Assembly: GCF_030272615.1 (NCBI RefSeq)
Contig: NC_081406.1
Span: 219,058,997-219,116,996, forward strand
From: Cryptomeria japonica
Lineage: Eukaryota > Streptophyta > Pinopsida > Cupressales > Cupressaceae
Direction of reading: 5' to 3'
DNA: 58,000 bases
Below are positions 1 through 10,640 of the stretch, one piece after another. The position numbers were made by a program, and so were the translations under genes. The stretch's first letter is position 1; each line of letters begins with the position of its first letter. The notes below the pieces were generated by a model that saw nothing but the letters and a program-made list of their open reading frames with translations, was not told where the DNA came from and did not search any database.

Positions 1-1146
1 GATGGATTCTGGCAAGGAATCAATGCTTGAACATGAGGAAGAGGGACTTTGAATGGGGTCCTCTAAAATAGGAAATGTCAATAAAGTGCATGGTGGCATT
101 GGGTCTTGTATTTCTGAAACATGACAAGGATGTGCATCATGAATTGGATTATCTTGGCAATCAATTATGGATAGCTCTAGGATAATTGCATCCTTGGGTG
201 TATTATTTGATGAGGACAATATGGAAGGTTCTTGTGAAACTTCTAAAGGTGTAGGGATAGATGCCACTGGAGAGTCAATTTATTTGCAGGGAGATGAGGC
301 ATTGCTAGACAGAATTGTATTATCTTGATCTTCCTCAAAGAACTCACTTGGTAGGTTCCTTAATAGCCTTGCAATAAAGCCACCTTTCTTTCGAGGTTTT
401 GACATAGTTGTATTTGGAATTTGAACTTGTTTGGAAAGAATTTGGTTTGATGTCATGTTTTGATTTTGAACTAGATGTTGATCAGATTGGTTTGACATGT
501 TCAAAATTTGGCTTGGTGTGGGCTGCAACCTTTGTTTTTGAATGTTTGGTTGTGGTTGTTGACATTGATATGTTGATTGAACTAGTTGATATTCCACCAT
601 TGGTTGAACTATTTGTTGACATTGTATAGTTGGTTGGACTTATTGTTGAAATTGGACCATTGGTTGTGTTGGTTGTATATTTTGAACAATTGGTTGAACC
701 ATTGGTTGTATTGGTTGAAAATCTGATTGATAGTAAACACCTTCTTGTTCTTGTTGTGGAGGCTCATAATGTTGAAATTGATGTTGTCTCCTTTCTTGAA
801 ATTGTTTCATCATCTCTATTTGGGAGAGGAGAGCTAGTATGTCTGACTGTTCAAGAAGAGATCTTACATCAATTGGCTCAATCTTTGGATTTCGAACTAG
901 AAATTTTTGAAACATTTTGGACATTTGTGATCTATTCTTCTCAATGTTTTTCACTCTTTGTTCCAAAATCTCATTTTATTGAGCTAGTTTCTCTTCTAGT
1001 TTGTGTATTTGGAGACTTGTTTCATCATAAAAAGTTTGATCGATATTGCCTTGTTGTTGGGTTGGATAGAATTGTGATTGCATTGTCGGTTGATATGTCA
1101 AACTTTTTTGCATCATTGGTGCTTGGAACCTTGTTTCAATAGACAT
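1..1146 (-). pseudogene. Glutamine-rich ORF of an LTR retrotransposon, broken, cut by the window edge
   Basis: One minus-strand frame stays coding-like from an ATG at 1146 to the window edge, interrupted by three TAA stops at 976-978, 640-642 and 280-282. Each stop sits where a Gln CAA codon would fit. The N-terminal third is charged and predicted coiled-coil (LEEKLAQ, then EQRVKNIEKNRSQ). The middle is Gln/Pro-rich with repeated QPMVQ-like units. A basic patch (KPRKKGGFIARLLRNLP) follows, then a Ser/Pro/Asp-rich tail. It lies about 2 kb downstream of a PBS and LTR on the same strand, so it is probably the first ORF of that element (gag or an extra pre-gag ORF). I see no CCHC knuckle or protease in the part present. 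The family is not recognised. Confidence 0.6.
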
Positions 1147-2970
1147 GTCACTATGCAATGCAATATTTTTTTGGAATTTTTCAAGGATGATATATGATAT
1201 GCAACTAAATGCAACCTAAATAAATGAAAATGCAATCTATGCAAAGAATGCAACGTATGTTTTTGGTTGTTTTTCAAGATTTTGACAAACATTTTGAAAT
1301 GCAAATCTAAAAAGAGACCCTTAGGAAATTGAAATGATGTCTAGACCTCAAAGGACAAAAGGACAAAATGACAATGTCTCCCCTATATGCTTGGATACTA
1401 AGCTAGGTTTGACCAAATGACAATAATGACAAAAATAGAAAAGGTTTGATAAGGTCTAGACTTCCTGACAATGACTTAGGGTTTATCAAAGATTTGGAAT
1501 TACTCAAGTATGACAAAACCTAGCTTTGACACTATATGCAAAGGGACAATTACTATGCAAATGACCCCAATATGATATGATAATGACCTAAGCTTGATGA
1601 AGAGACCTAGGGTATGCAAATGCAAATGTATGACAATGGTATTACTCTAATGCAAGAGGACACATTCAAATGGATGACCTTTATTGATATGCAAAGGACT
1701 ATGACCTAAGTGAAACCTAACCTTGGATATTGACAATGAATTTGCAAAATGCAAACCTAGGATGAACCTAAATCTAAGTGACATGAATGTTGAGACAAGA
1801 TTTTGAACAACGTTTGACAACCATGTTTGAAGGTGTTTTGAACTTTGTTGGATGAAATGTTCTTGTGTTTAACCTTGTTTTGAATCAATTTTGTCTTATT
1901 TTTGAAATGAGATGCAATTCAACTTTTGACAAGCAAAGAAGACAAGATATTTCAACTTAGACTCAATACAATCATGCTCATTCACACATTTCTTATGGTA
2001 GGCAAGGACATTAGGTACTTGAGAGGTAGACTCGTTATGGGATTCAAGGAGAATACATAGATGCTTGACCCCACAGGCTCCCCTCCATGGTACTCACTTC
2101 TTAGGGTAGCCAAGCATCAGTCCCCATGGAAATCTCCCCATGGCAAACTTAGTATCTCTTCCAAGTATCCGAACTTGTCCTTCTCAAGCAACTAGAAGGA
2201 TTTTTGGCCTCTAAATACAAGGTGTTTAGTCAGGATTTCTATTAAGCGTTACTCCTTGGTGTCACCCAAGCGTGATTCAGACATTAAGCCCACCAAGATA
2301 CCAAACAAATGTAGTTGCACAAGCACGATTTAGACCATGAGGTCCTACTTAGATGTTGATATGAGAAAGAGTTCAAGGGTCATCACTTCCCAAGTAATTG
2401 CAATTCCCACGTAACCCTTCCTTCAAAGCTTTCGCCCATCAGGTATTTGTTTATAGTGAGTTAGAATGCCAAGGTATTCTAGCCGTACTCACTTTGGGTC
2501 ATTACCTTCTCATGATTGTCACTTTCTTGCAAAAGCAAATGGTCAGGAAGGCAGGCCCTCTAAAGGTGACACACAATCAAAAACATGAGCATGGTATCGA
2601 AGATCTGGATTTCTGATCACCCTAAGAAGGATGAGAGCATACTCTCCTACTCCAATGTCAAATTCAACAATCAAAGAAAACATACATTCATTCCATCCTA
2701 TTTAGAAATCATACTAGGTGCCTACATATTAATTACAAACACAAAGTTTAGTTGTAGTCCAAGGCAACCTGCAAAACCCAAGCCAGAAGTTTGATATGTT
2801 TAGTCTTTGACTATCAAACCTGCATAAAACATGTTAGTAGTTTCATGTGTTGTCTTTGCCATGCGTAATGCCAAGGTGCTGCACAAAAAATCAGTACCAA
2901 AAACCAAAAAAGCAGAAACAACATGCAAAATAGAACAATTTGCAAGTAAAAAACACTGCCTTTTACCTTT
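1147..2970 (-). other. Non-coding leader between the PBS and the first ORF
   Basis: About 1.8 kb without convincing coding sequence on either strand, rich in short words such as tgacaatga and cctaggtttga. By position it is the untranslated leader of the minus-strand LTR element whose PBS is at 3188-3206. The short open frames here have no domain signal and low-complexity composition. Confidence 0.5.
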
Positions 2971-2984
2971 GTTTCTGGCCCTAC

Positions 2985-3100
2985 ACAGGTGCAGAATGTC
3001 TCACACAAGCATGAAATGCTTGACATAGGCATAGATTGTCCTTGACACTGGCACAAAATGCTTGACACAGATGCAGATTGTCTCACACAGGCGTAGAAGT
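2985..3100. repeat. Degenerate minisatellite just downstream of the PBS
   Basis: About four degenerate units of 26-29 bp built on cacaggcatagattgtc / cttgacac (for example near 3000, 3030, 3058 and 3085). The array lies within about 200 bp of the PBS of the minus-strand element, inside its leader. It explains the spurious Cys/Ser-rich frame seen on the minus strand here. Confidence 0.6.
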
Positions 3101-3187
3101 TCCTAGAAAACCCTGCATTACCCTATTTTTTGGGTTTTTAACCTACAAATCAACTCAAAAGCACTCAAAAGCATGATTAGGGGGTTA

Positions 3188-3206
3188 GTTCACGTCGGGT
3201 TCACCA
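3188..3206 (-). other. Primer-binding site, tRNA-Trp type
   Basis: On the minus strand the site reads TGGTGAACCCGACGTGAAC. This is complementary to the 3' end of plant tRNA-Trp (…TTCACGTCGGGTTCA plus CCA, from memory). It sits five bases inside the LTR that ends at 3212. The gypsy element further right has a decayed version of the same site at 43318-43337. Confidence 0.75.
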
Positions 3207-3561
3207 ATTAATGTATTATAGGAAATCAGAAATCATCAAAGCAAGTAGTATTAGTAATCTAGCTCAATCATGAAAGCTCAAATGCAATGATCAATCCTAA
3301 ACATACTCAATAAAGACATGAAAACAAGACATTCAAGATTGAAAACTAAGCAAACCAAATGTAGACTTGAATGTCTCCTTCATGTGGCTCCATTGTCCTT
3401 CTTTCTTCTTCAAATAGCTTTGTTTGTGGATCTCACCTACAAGTGCATACACATGAGATGAAAGCAAGTAGACAAGATAGTAGCGCAAGAATACTCGAAG
3501 CGTGATTGATTCGACAAAGTGATTCAAAAAAGTGATTAGTTGGGATTGAAGAAATTCATCC

Positions 3562-3569
3562 AATTTATA
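3562..3569 (-). promoter_or_regulatory. LTR TATA box
   Basis: The minus strand reads CTATAAATTGGATGAA, a standard plant TATA context, about 350 bp from the PBS-proximal end of the LTR. The gypsy LTRs have CTATAAATAGAG at a comparable place. It should set the start of the R region of the genomic transcript running leftward. Confidence 0.5.
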
Positions 3570-4307
3570 GAAAAATTGGAGAAAAGATCAAATTAGCATG
3601 AATTAGATTCAAATGGAAATTGCAAATAAAGAATGTCAATTATGACAAATTATGACAAATTTGCACTTTCCATGCCAGATTGATTGATTGATAATTCATG
3701 ACAAATTATGACAAATTTCTATGTCAAAATTGATTGATTGTCAATTATGACAAATTATGACAACTTGAAATGTCATTCCCATGAAATTAGGAGAAAAATA
3801 GGAGAGAATTGAAATATAGATGAAATAGAAATTAGGAAATTAGGAATTAGAAATTGATGAAAAATTAGGAAATTAGGAATTAGAAGAAATTAGGTAAATC
3901 AATTAATAATTTGTCATTTATTAATTAATTCACAAAAAGAGGAATAATTATTTAGCCAATTAAATTAAACATTTAATTGTGATAGGAAGACCTAGGATAA
4001 ATAAATAAATTATTTAACCTAGAGGGAGAAATGACAAACAGGGTTAAATGAATAAAATCATGAAACCCTAAAAGATGAATTAGAAAATGCAAGAATGACA
4101 ATTAGGTCCCGACAAAAGATAATCGATATCAATTCGATTTGATCATGACTTTGAATTGACAAAAGACCAATGTTGACAAACGATTTGATTAATAAATGTG
4201 CCAATTGATGAGGAACAATGACTAATTGATCCAAATTGACATAATTGAGAAAGACAACGATCGATGACAAATCGATCGCAAAATGACAAAATTGACAAGA
4301 GGACAAG

Positions 4308-4616
4308 GATTGATGACAAAATAGATTGCAAAACGACAAGATTGAAAATGTCAACGATCGATGACAAATCGATCACAAGACAACAAGATTGATGACAAAT
4401 TGATCAAAAGACAAGGATCGATGACAAATCGATCGCAAGATAATAAGATTGAAAACGACAACAATCGATCACAAATCGATCACATGATGACAAGATTGAT
4501 GACAAATTGATCAAAGGACAAGGATTGATGACAAATCAATCACAAGATAATAAGATTGAAAATGACAATGATCGATGACAAATCGATCACATGATGACAA
4601 GATTGATGACAAATGA
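4308..4616. repeat. 107-bp tandem repeat within the LTR, built on GATCGATGACAAATCGATC
   Basis: Units begin at 4308, 4416 and 4523 (spacing 108 and 107 bp), and the last is incomplete. Each holds several near-palindromic words of the type gatcgatgacaaatcgatc separated by acaagattga stretches. Related words extend left to about 4110 in more decayed form. The array lies on the upstream (U3) side of the TATA box. Confidence 0.7.
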
Positions 4617-4865
4617 GCATGCACATTGATGCGATAGGATAAGATTGACCAAAATCATGACAAATATTGTTATCGACAAGACCAAATTTGAAAGTGAGAC
4701 AAATGAACAATGCAAAAGAAAGACTCGATGCTTGCAAATGATAAAGACCAAGTGTGAATCATAGGAGAAATGTTAATGCGATGCAAAAAACCTAAAATAA
4801 GGTAATTCACAAATGTTAAAGTATGACTCCACAAGCGTTGACCATTTTTAGACGTCTACACTTAT

Positions 4866-5524
4866 GATTTTAGACCAATTGATCAACTTTCCCTTCAAAC
4901 AATCCTGGAAAAAGTAGAACATCCATCCATCATAGATGGCACCCTACAATATCTCCATCACTCAGTTAAGTAAGAGCACTAAATCACTATATTCATCTTT
5001 GAAATCTGTGCACATGAGTGTCTTGGGAGCCTTTTAATGATGATTCCTTGGTTCAATCATCCACTCTTTGTTCACAACCGTCTTGCATGCATCCATCTTC
5101 TTCTTATATCTCTCTTCATATTCATCCTTAGTTCTACCTTTCATATCTACCCCACGTGGAATTCCAAGCACCTCAGCAACTGCATCCTCAACAAGGTAGG
5201 CATAATGGCACCCTTAGGAGTCTTGATCAATCATGAGCGAGGATCATGACATCATGCACATTATAGGATTAGCTCACTGCATGGTATGGACTATGGAAAT
5301 CTGGTGGCCTGGTAAATACCACTCTTCATAATGTTCACATAAGCTGGAGAAGGAATCTAGCTTCCAATTCTGAACATCCGTTGTTGCATATGGTCCATGT
5401 TTAGGAAATGCATATTAGTATATGTAATCTCCTTCTATATGGATGACATCTTGGATTCCGGATAGAATCTCATCTCAACTATCTTCTGTTGTTCCTTCTA
5501 AGCACTAATTCCCGACTTCGACAT
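4866..5524 (-). pseudogene. Unidentified protein fragment, N-terminal part, interrupted by the LTR
   Basis: Reading leftward from an ATG at 5524 (MSKSGISA…), coding character is clear to about 4866, where the LTR begins. Recognisable stretches include KEQQKIVEMRFYPESKM, LVEDAVAEVLGIPRG, TKDEYEERYKKKMDACKTVV and GWMFYFFQD. There is one frame change near 5290. The in-frame stops are TAG, TAA or TGA where Gln or Arg codons would fit. The style (intronless, MSK start, plant-repeat context) resembles the large ORF at 20855-24278, but I cannot show homology. I do not recognise the family. Confidence 0.5.
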
Positions 5525-7029
5525 TGCACCTATACAAAGTTGGAAGTTAGCAACCTCATAAAATTATTCCTGACAAAAGTTCCAATTTCTTAATGATTTG
5601 AACAAATTTAAGGATAGAAATCATGAACTTTATCCACATTCTCAATGAAATGACAAGATTAGGGTATGAAACCCTCATTAAAATTACTTAAAATCATTAA
5701 TTTTCAGACTTAACCAAGTCTGAAGACACCTCCTTATACCTAGAAATTTTATCCAAATTAGAGTGCAAAGGAGTTTACTAGATCGGGAAATGACTTAGGA
5801 AAGGTGTGAAGGGTAATGTTTTCACACAAAATATGTCTAAGGACACCCTTCCGAGGTCAACAATGGCTATCAGCAAGTCAGAAGACAACCTGCAACTCTA
5901 TAAATTAGTCTCTGAAACATATTGCAATCACTCAAATATGCACAAACTTGATGAAAATAACTTTTCAATGGTGAAAACAATCAATCCCTGGTGTGTAAGT
6001 ATGGATGGTAAAAAGAATATTTTCTAAGGACAAGTCTAGAAATGGTGTTTTTAGACTTACCAACACCTTGCAATGTGGTAAAAATCCCAAAAAAATGATC
6101 ACAAAATGGTGAAGAAATGAGCTCCAATCAAAATCGCCAAGGTAGGTAAGTGGCTAGAAATGAAGTTTTTTGAGGATAGACTCTTAACCACGAAGTTTCA
6201 AACCTGCAAAAGCTCTTAGAAGCTCTGAAAATTGACTAAGAACAATTCCAATCAGCCCTTGGACAAAATTGTCTTAGGTGAAATTTAGCTAGAAATGAAA
6301 TACATGTCTGAAAATCAAACTTCTAGCCAACAATGGAGGTCACACAATTCTAAAAAATGGCACAAATATGGTCTGAGAATGATTATCAACAATCTCCCAA
6401 TAATGGTGTCACCAACCAAGGAGGACAATCACAAAAAATGGAGGTAAAACCTCCCCAAAACAAAAAATCGCCTTCCTTCAAAAATGGCACCACTAACCTA
6501 AAATCACCAAAGTCTAAAAAATCTGCAACAAATGCTCTCCAATGGTAGCCAAATAAAATCACCTAGGCTGGAAATAAAGAAAAAATGCACAATGAAATCA
6601 ACTTGCAGCCCAATGGTGTCAACTTGACACTTCACAAAACTTTGCCAACTGGAGAAAAATCGCCAAAATCATCAACACACTTGGCAAATATAATAATATT
6701 ATAATGTTGGTCTCTCTCTTTTAAACTTGCTTTCACCCTAAGTTTTCACCACACAAGCAATCCGAGATAAAAAAATTGCACTTAAACTTGCCTGGGGAAA
6801 ATCGATTTGCTTCTAGAAGGCAAAAATCATTTAATATTTATTGCAAATCATTTATTAATTGTTTTTATTTTTTAAATAATCACACTTTGTAAAAATAATT
6901 AAGTTTGGGTCACTTTATTAAAAATATTTTAAAATTAGATCAAAATGACTATTAAGGGGGAAAATCGATTTTAATTGGGATAAAATCCCAATAAAAATTA
7001 TTAAAATAATGAAATATCCCCTTTGGGGG
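5525..7029. other. Old non-coding repeat sequence with GGGGAAAATC words
   Basis: AT-rich sequence with no convincing gene. Words such as aaaatcgccaa and ggggaaaatcga recur (near 6131, 6467, 6660, 6795 and 6957) and continue on the far side of the inserted element (9372-9780), so both sides are one older repeat unit. Confidence 0.5.
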
Positions 7030-7034
7030 AAAAT
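7030..7034. repeat. Target-site duplication AAAAT, left copy
   Basis: Five bases directly outside the left LTR, identical to 9372-9376 outside the right LTR. A 5-bp duplication is normal for LTR retrotransposon integration. Confidence 0.85.
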
Positions 7035-7363
7035 TATTGGAGTTGAGAAAAAATCAACTCTATAGCTCCCGAAGATCACCTGTGTGCAAACCTGTCACAG
7101 AAAGAGAGAACCAAAAAAGCTATGAAGGCCAGAATTTAGAGATCCAGAAAAGAGGAGTCATATTGATTGTGCAACAAGAATGCAATTCAATAATTACAGT
7201 TGTTATGAAAATACAAAGAGAGAATCCTTATAAGAGGATACTCGAAACCCTAAAGGAGAAAACCCTAAAGAATTATAAGATTCCTAAGTTTAGCTTAAGC
7301 ATAGAGTATAATAGACTAATAATTAAATAAATAATTATTAGATAATAAAAGATAACTCTAACA
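7035..7363 (-). repeat. 3' LTR of the non-autonomous element
   Basis: 329 bp, aligned without gaps to 9043-9371. It is preceded on the minus strand by the polypurine tract at 7364-7374. Confidence 0.88.
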
Positions 7364-7374
7364 CCCCCCTTAAG
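7364..7374 (-). other. Polypurine tract
   Basis: The minus strand reads CTTAAGGGGGG directly before TGTTAGAG, the expected plus-strand primer position for reverse transcription of this element. Confidence 0.8.
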
Positions 7375-8647
7375 ATGAACTTAGGGAGTAGCTAAAAAAT
7401 AACTAAGGACTAAAAAAACATGTAAAAAATACAGGAAAACAACAATGGGTCCCGACAACTAGGCCTGATGAGATACCCAAGTACAATAAAATCTCTGTAA
7501 AGTAGAGAAAAAGGAGAAAACCCTATGGGAACAAAAATCCTCTCCAAGAAGAGATGAAATCTCAAGTGAAGGACTAAGAAGCCTCCAAACAAGAGTGTTC
7601 CAGAAGATAGGAACAAAAAGAAGAGAAGAATACCACTAAAGCATAGCTGCAAACACTGTCGAAGAGTAACTGTTGATTTGAAGAACCTCCACTGAAATAG
7701 AACATGACTAGGTAGAGAAGACTGTAATCTGCATGAGTGCCCTCAAATGACACTACTTGAATTAGATGGCAAATAAAGACAACCAACTAAACTCAAAGAT
7801 ACAGATGGCATGAAACATCAAATCCTGAAGAGTTGATCAATTGAACCAAAGAAGCATTAGAACAATAGGACAAACCTCTCCATAATGCTGGAAAGGGAGG
7901 GATAAGTACACTAAAAAGGACCGCCAATAAGAAATGCAGGACGAAGAAACAGGAACATCAAAGGTGCAGAGAAAGTACATAGTGTCATGGAAGGAACACT
8001 CACTTGACACACATCATGAAGCTAATGCCATAGAAGGAACACTCACGTGATAAAGGTAGATGGCAAACAAAAGAAAACATCAACCCCCCATGGCACTTTA
8101 TAAGTAGTGCATGTACAGTAAGGCACAATATGTGCAAGATCCCAAGTATACAATGCATGATTACACTTTATCTTAGTGTGTTTGCATAAATAAAATGCTA
8201 CAATGATCAGAAGAGACATAAGACTGTAAACATAAAGAACAACTATAGACCAGACATCCTACCTAAAGAAAGAGATCCTAGGACCTGAAACATCGAAGAT
8301 ATTCACTAGAGTACTAAAAAGAAAAAAAAACTGAATAAAATATACTTGAAGCAGAATTTGGAAAGAAAACTCATATAAATGGAAAGAACATAGAACAATC
8401 TTTCCAATGATATAAAGTTTTCAAAAAATGGAGTTTGGATGGTCAAGTTATGTCTCCCAAAGTGCAAAAATGAACCTCTATCTTTGACATTAAAAAAACC
8501 CACCAAAAAATCAAAACTAAAAATTCAAACCTCCATATCTAGATATAGCTCAGAAATAGCTTTCCGATGATATGAGATTTGTCAAAAAACGCCTCCGTAT
8601 GACCAAGTTATGGCCAAAAGAAAAAAAACCCCTCTTAGGGCAAAAAG

Positions 8648-8651
<4 letters not shown>

Positions 8652-8725
<74 letters not shown>
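8652..8725. repeat. (TA)n microsatellite
   Basis: About 36 uninterrupted TA dinucleotides inside the internal region of the non-autonomous element. It creates false Ile-Tyr open frames on both strands. Confidence 0.98.
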
Positions 8726-8728
<3 letters not shown>

Positions 8729-9028
8729 ATAAAAAATTTCTTACGCATTTGCAGGTACAGTCGTACGGACTTCTGTGCCTCGAAAAATATGCCAATAAAA
8801 AATCATGCCCTAGATGCCCCTGTCACCGAAAATAGGCAAATTATATATCAAAACTCATGGAATCAACCTTCTGAATCCAACTAAGAGGTCCTTTTGGCAC
8901 CAAAATGTACCAAAAATAAGGTACCCCTGAATATGGAAAAAAAAACAACTGCACAGACCCCCGAATACACGAATCTGAAGAACAAGGCCCAAAATCTCTC
9001 ATGAAGAGAACAAGGGCATGTAGATCTA

Positions 9029-9042
9029 GGGCTTTGATACCA
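9029..9042 (-). other. Primer-binding site, tRNA-iMet type
   Basis: The minus strand reads TGGTATCAAAGCCC immediately next to the LTR end at 9043. It differs from the usual plant initiator-Met site TGGTATCAGAGCC by a G-to-A change. Confidence 0.85.
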
Positions 9043-9371
9043 TATTGGAGTTGAGGAAAAATCAACTCTACAGCTCCCAAAGAGCACCTACGTGCAAACC
9101 TGTCATGAAAAGAGAGAACCAAAAAAGCTATGGAGGCCAGAATTCAGAGATCCAAAAAAGAGAAGTCATATTGATTGTGCAACAAGAATGCAATTCAATA
9201 ATTATAGTTGTTATGAGAATACAAAGAGAGAATCCTTATAAGAGGATACTCGAAACCCTAAAGGAGAAAAACTTAAAGAATTATAAGATTCCTAAGTTTA
9301 GCTTAAGCATAGAGTATAATAGACTAATAATTAAATAAATAATTATTAACTACTAAAAGATAACTCTAACA
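9043..9371 (-). repeat. 5' LTR of the non-autonomous element
   Basis: 329 bp, same length as the 3' LTR. It starts TGTTAGAG on the minus strand at 9371 and ends CTCCAATA at 9043, adjoining the PBS. Confidence 0.88.
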
Positions 9372-9376
9372 AAAAT
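9372..9376. repeat. Target-site duplication AAAAT, right copy
   Basis: Identical to 7030-7034. Removing 7035-9376 rejoins the older sequence as …gggggaaaat|cgcccc…. Confidence 0.85.
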
Positions 9377-10640
9377 CGCCCCATGTGGGGATGAAAATCC
9401 CTATCAAAAATTCATCAACTTTGCACAAAAAGGGTCCAAGGGAAAATCAATGTGGGTTTGGAATGAAAATTCCAATTCAAACTTCATCATTCGACGCAAA
9501 ATCACCCTGGGAAAAAATCAACCCTTGTTTGGATAGCTATCCGAACGTAAAATCATCAAAATTATCCCTAGTGGAAATTCATCTAGGGTCATCAAGAGGA
9601 ATTCCCACACTTAGACAAATTTTTAGTCATCTGGTGGAAAATCGCCTTATGTCTGGATTTTGAGGGGGGAAAAAAGAGGTACATCAGGAATTTTGTGGAA
9701 AATCTTCTCCCATCAGGATTTTGAGTGCGGGAAAATCATGGGTCATTGGAAATGTGGGGGGAAAAGCACCTCCCATCAAGAATTTTAACATTTTTGACCC
9801 TTAGAACATGGATTTTCATCAAGAATTAAACATTTTAACCACTCAAAACTACCCGAACACTTAGAATTTTCATTAAATGCATCATGACTTAGGCAAATTT
9901 ACTAGAAATTTGAGTGAAACAAAGGAAACCTATTGGGATAAAGTGCAAAATCAACTTGAATAACTTGCTAGGAGCGAGAAAACAACTCCTAAAGGACCTA
10001 AAACACCCAAGCACTTAAATATCACCGACGAGGACATTCAAAACATGTATTTACGCTCAAATGTCAAGGAAAAATCTAGGATCATTTAAAATTTCAACAT
10101 TTTAAAAACTTGATCCTAAAACTTCAAAAACCCTAATGACACTTAGGCATGATCAAAACTTTGAGACTTGGGCAAGGGAACACAAAATTTTCCCACTATG
10201 TTGCCAAAAACCCTAAAGTAACCAACACGAGAGGCAAGAAAAAGGGGGTCCCTGTGATATGTGAAAAGGTCTCAACATGACCTCGAGTAGTGGATCACTG
10301 GAAAATAAAAACAATGATACACTATCATAAACCCTAGAATGACCACAACAATGAGATGTGAGGAAAAGAAATAGACTTTCACCTCAAATCCACATTCTCT
10401 TGAAATACAGTTAAGGAGGGGGGACTATGGATAGGAATTTGCACTTTTAACAAAAATTAGTATTTGTTGTTTGTAGGCATTTTATTCTAAACAACCTTTT
10501 TCTTGATTTTTGTAAAATAGGAGTCACTGGAACATGAAAGTTAGCCTAGTTGCATTTCCTTTGTAAAGACTTTGGAGGTATTCTAACCTGATTCACTCTC
10601 AAATGAATTTGACATATATTAAAATTATTTCCATAGTGGA
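9377..10640. other. Non-coding repeat sequence, right part of the interrupted unit
   Basis: Continuation of the sequence left of 7030, with further GGGGAAAATC-type words (near 9640, 9668, 9700, 9730 and 9760). A purine run, ggaggggggacta, occurs at about 10415. No coding sequence is supported. Confidence 0.5.

Larger units (their letters stand above)
3212..4860 (-). repeat. 5' LTR (about 1.65 kb) of the left-edge retrotransposon
   Basis: The minus strand begins TGTAGACGTC at 4860 and ends …ATACA at 3212, next to the tRNA-Trp PBS, so the ends are TG…CA. The first five bases (TGTAG) match the start of the gypsy LTR at 44834. Inside are a TATA box (3562-3569) and a 107-bp tandem repeat (4308-4616). 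The partner LTR must lie left of the window, so the boundaries rest on the PBS, the TG/CA ends and the abrupt end of a coding fragment at about 4866. No target duplication can be tested. Confidence 0.65.
7035..9371 (-). mobile_element. Complete non-autonomous LTR retrotransposon, 2.34 kb
   Basis: Two direct repeats of exactly 329 bp (7035-7363 and 9043-9371) flank 1.68 kb. On the minus strand the order is 5' LTR (9371-9043), PBS TGGTATCAAAGCCC, internal region, polypurine tract CTTAAGGGGGG, 3' LTR. The element is bounded by AAAAT duplications. LTR ends are TGTTAGAG…CTCCAATA, an imperfect inverted repeat. No gag or pol motif is visible on either strand of the internal region, so mobilisation would depend on an autonomous relative. 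The iMet-type PBS adjoining the LTR with no gap fits a Copia-type parent, but that is inference. I count about 20 LTR differences (about 6%), mostly transitions, so the insertion is old. Confidence 0.9.

Noticed and set aside
630-1142. 170-codon plus-strand ORF rich in Leu and Val
   Set aside because: Antisense shadow of the Gln-rich minus-strand ORF (CAA on one strand gives TTG on the other).
3188-3206. A possible tRNA-Trp gene fragment
   Set aside because: Only the 3' 19-20 bases match, and it lies at the expected distance from an LTR end, so it is a primer-binding site.
4100-4640. CRISPR-like array
   Set aside because: Units are contiguous and degenerate without unique spacers, and the context is a plant LTR.
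8550-8835. Ile-Tyr repeat proteins on both strands
   Set aside because: They are translations of the (TA)n microsatellite.
10400-10425. Purine run ggaggggggacta as a polypurine tract of another LTR element
   Set aside because: No TG-starting LTR with a partner copy was found next to it.
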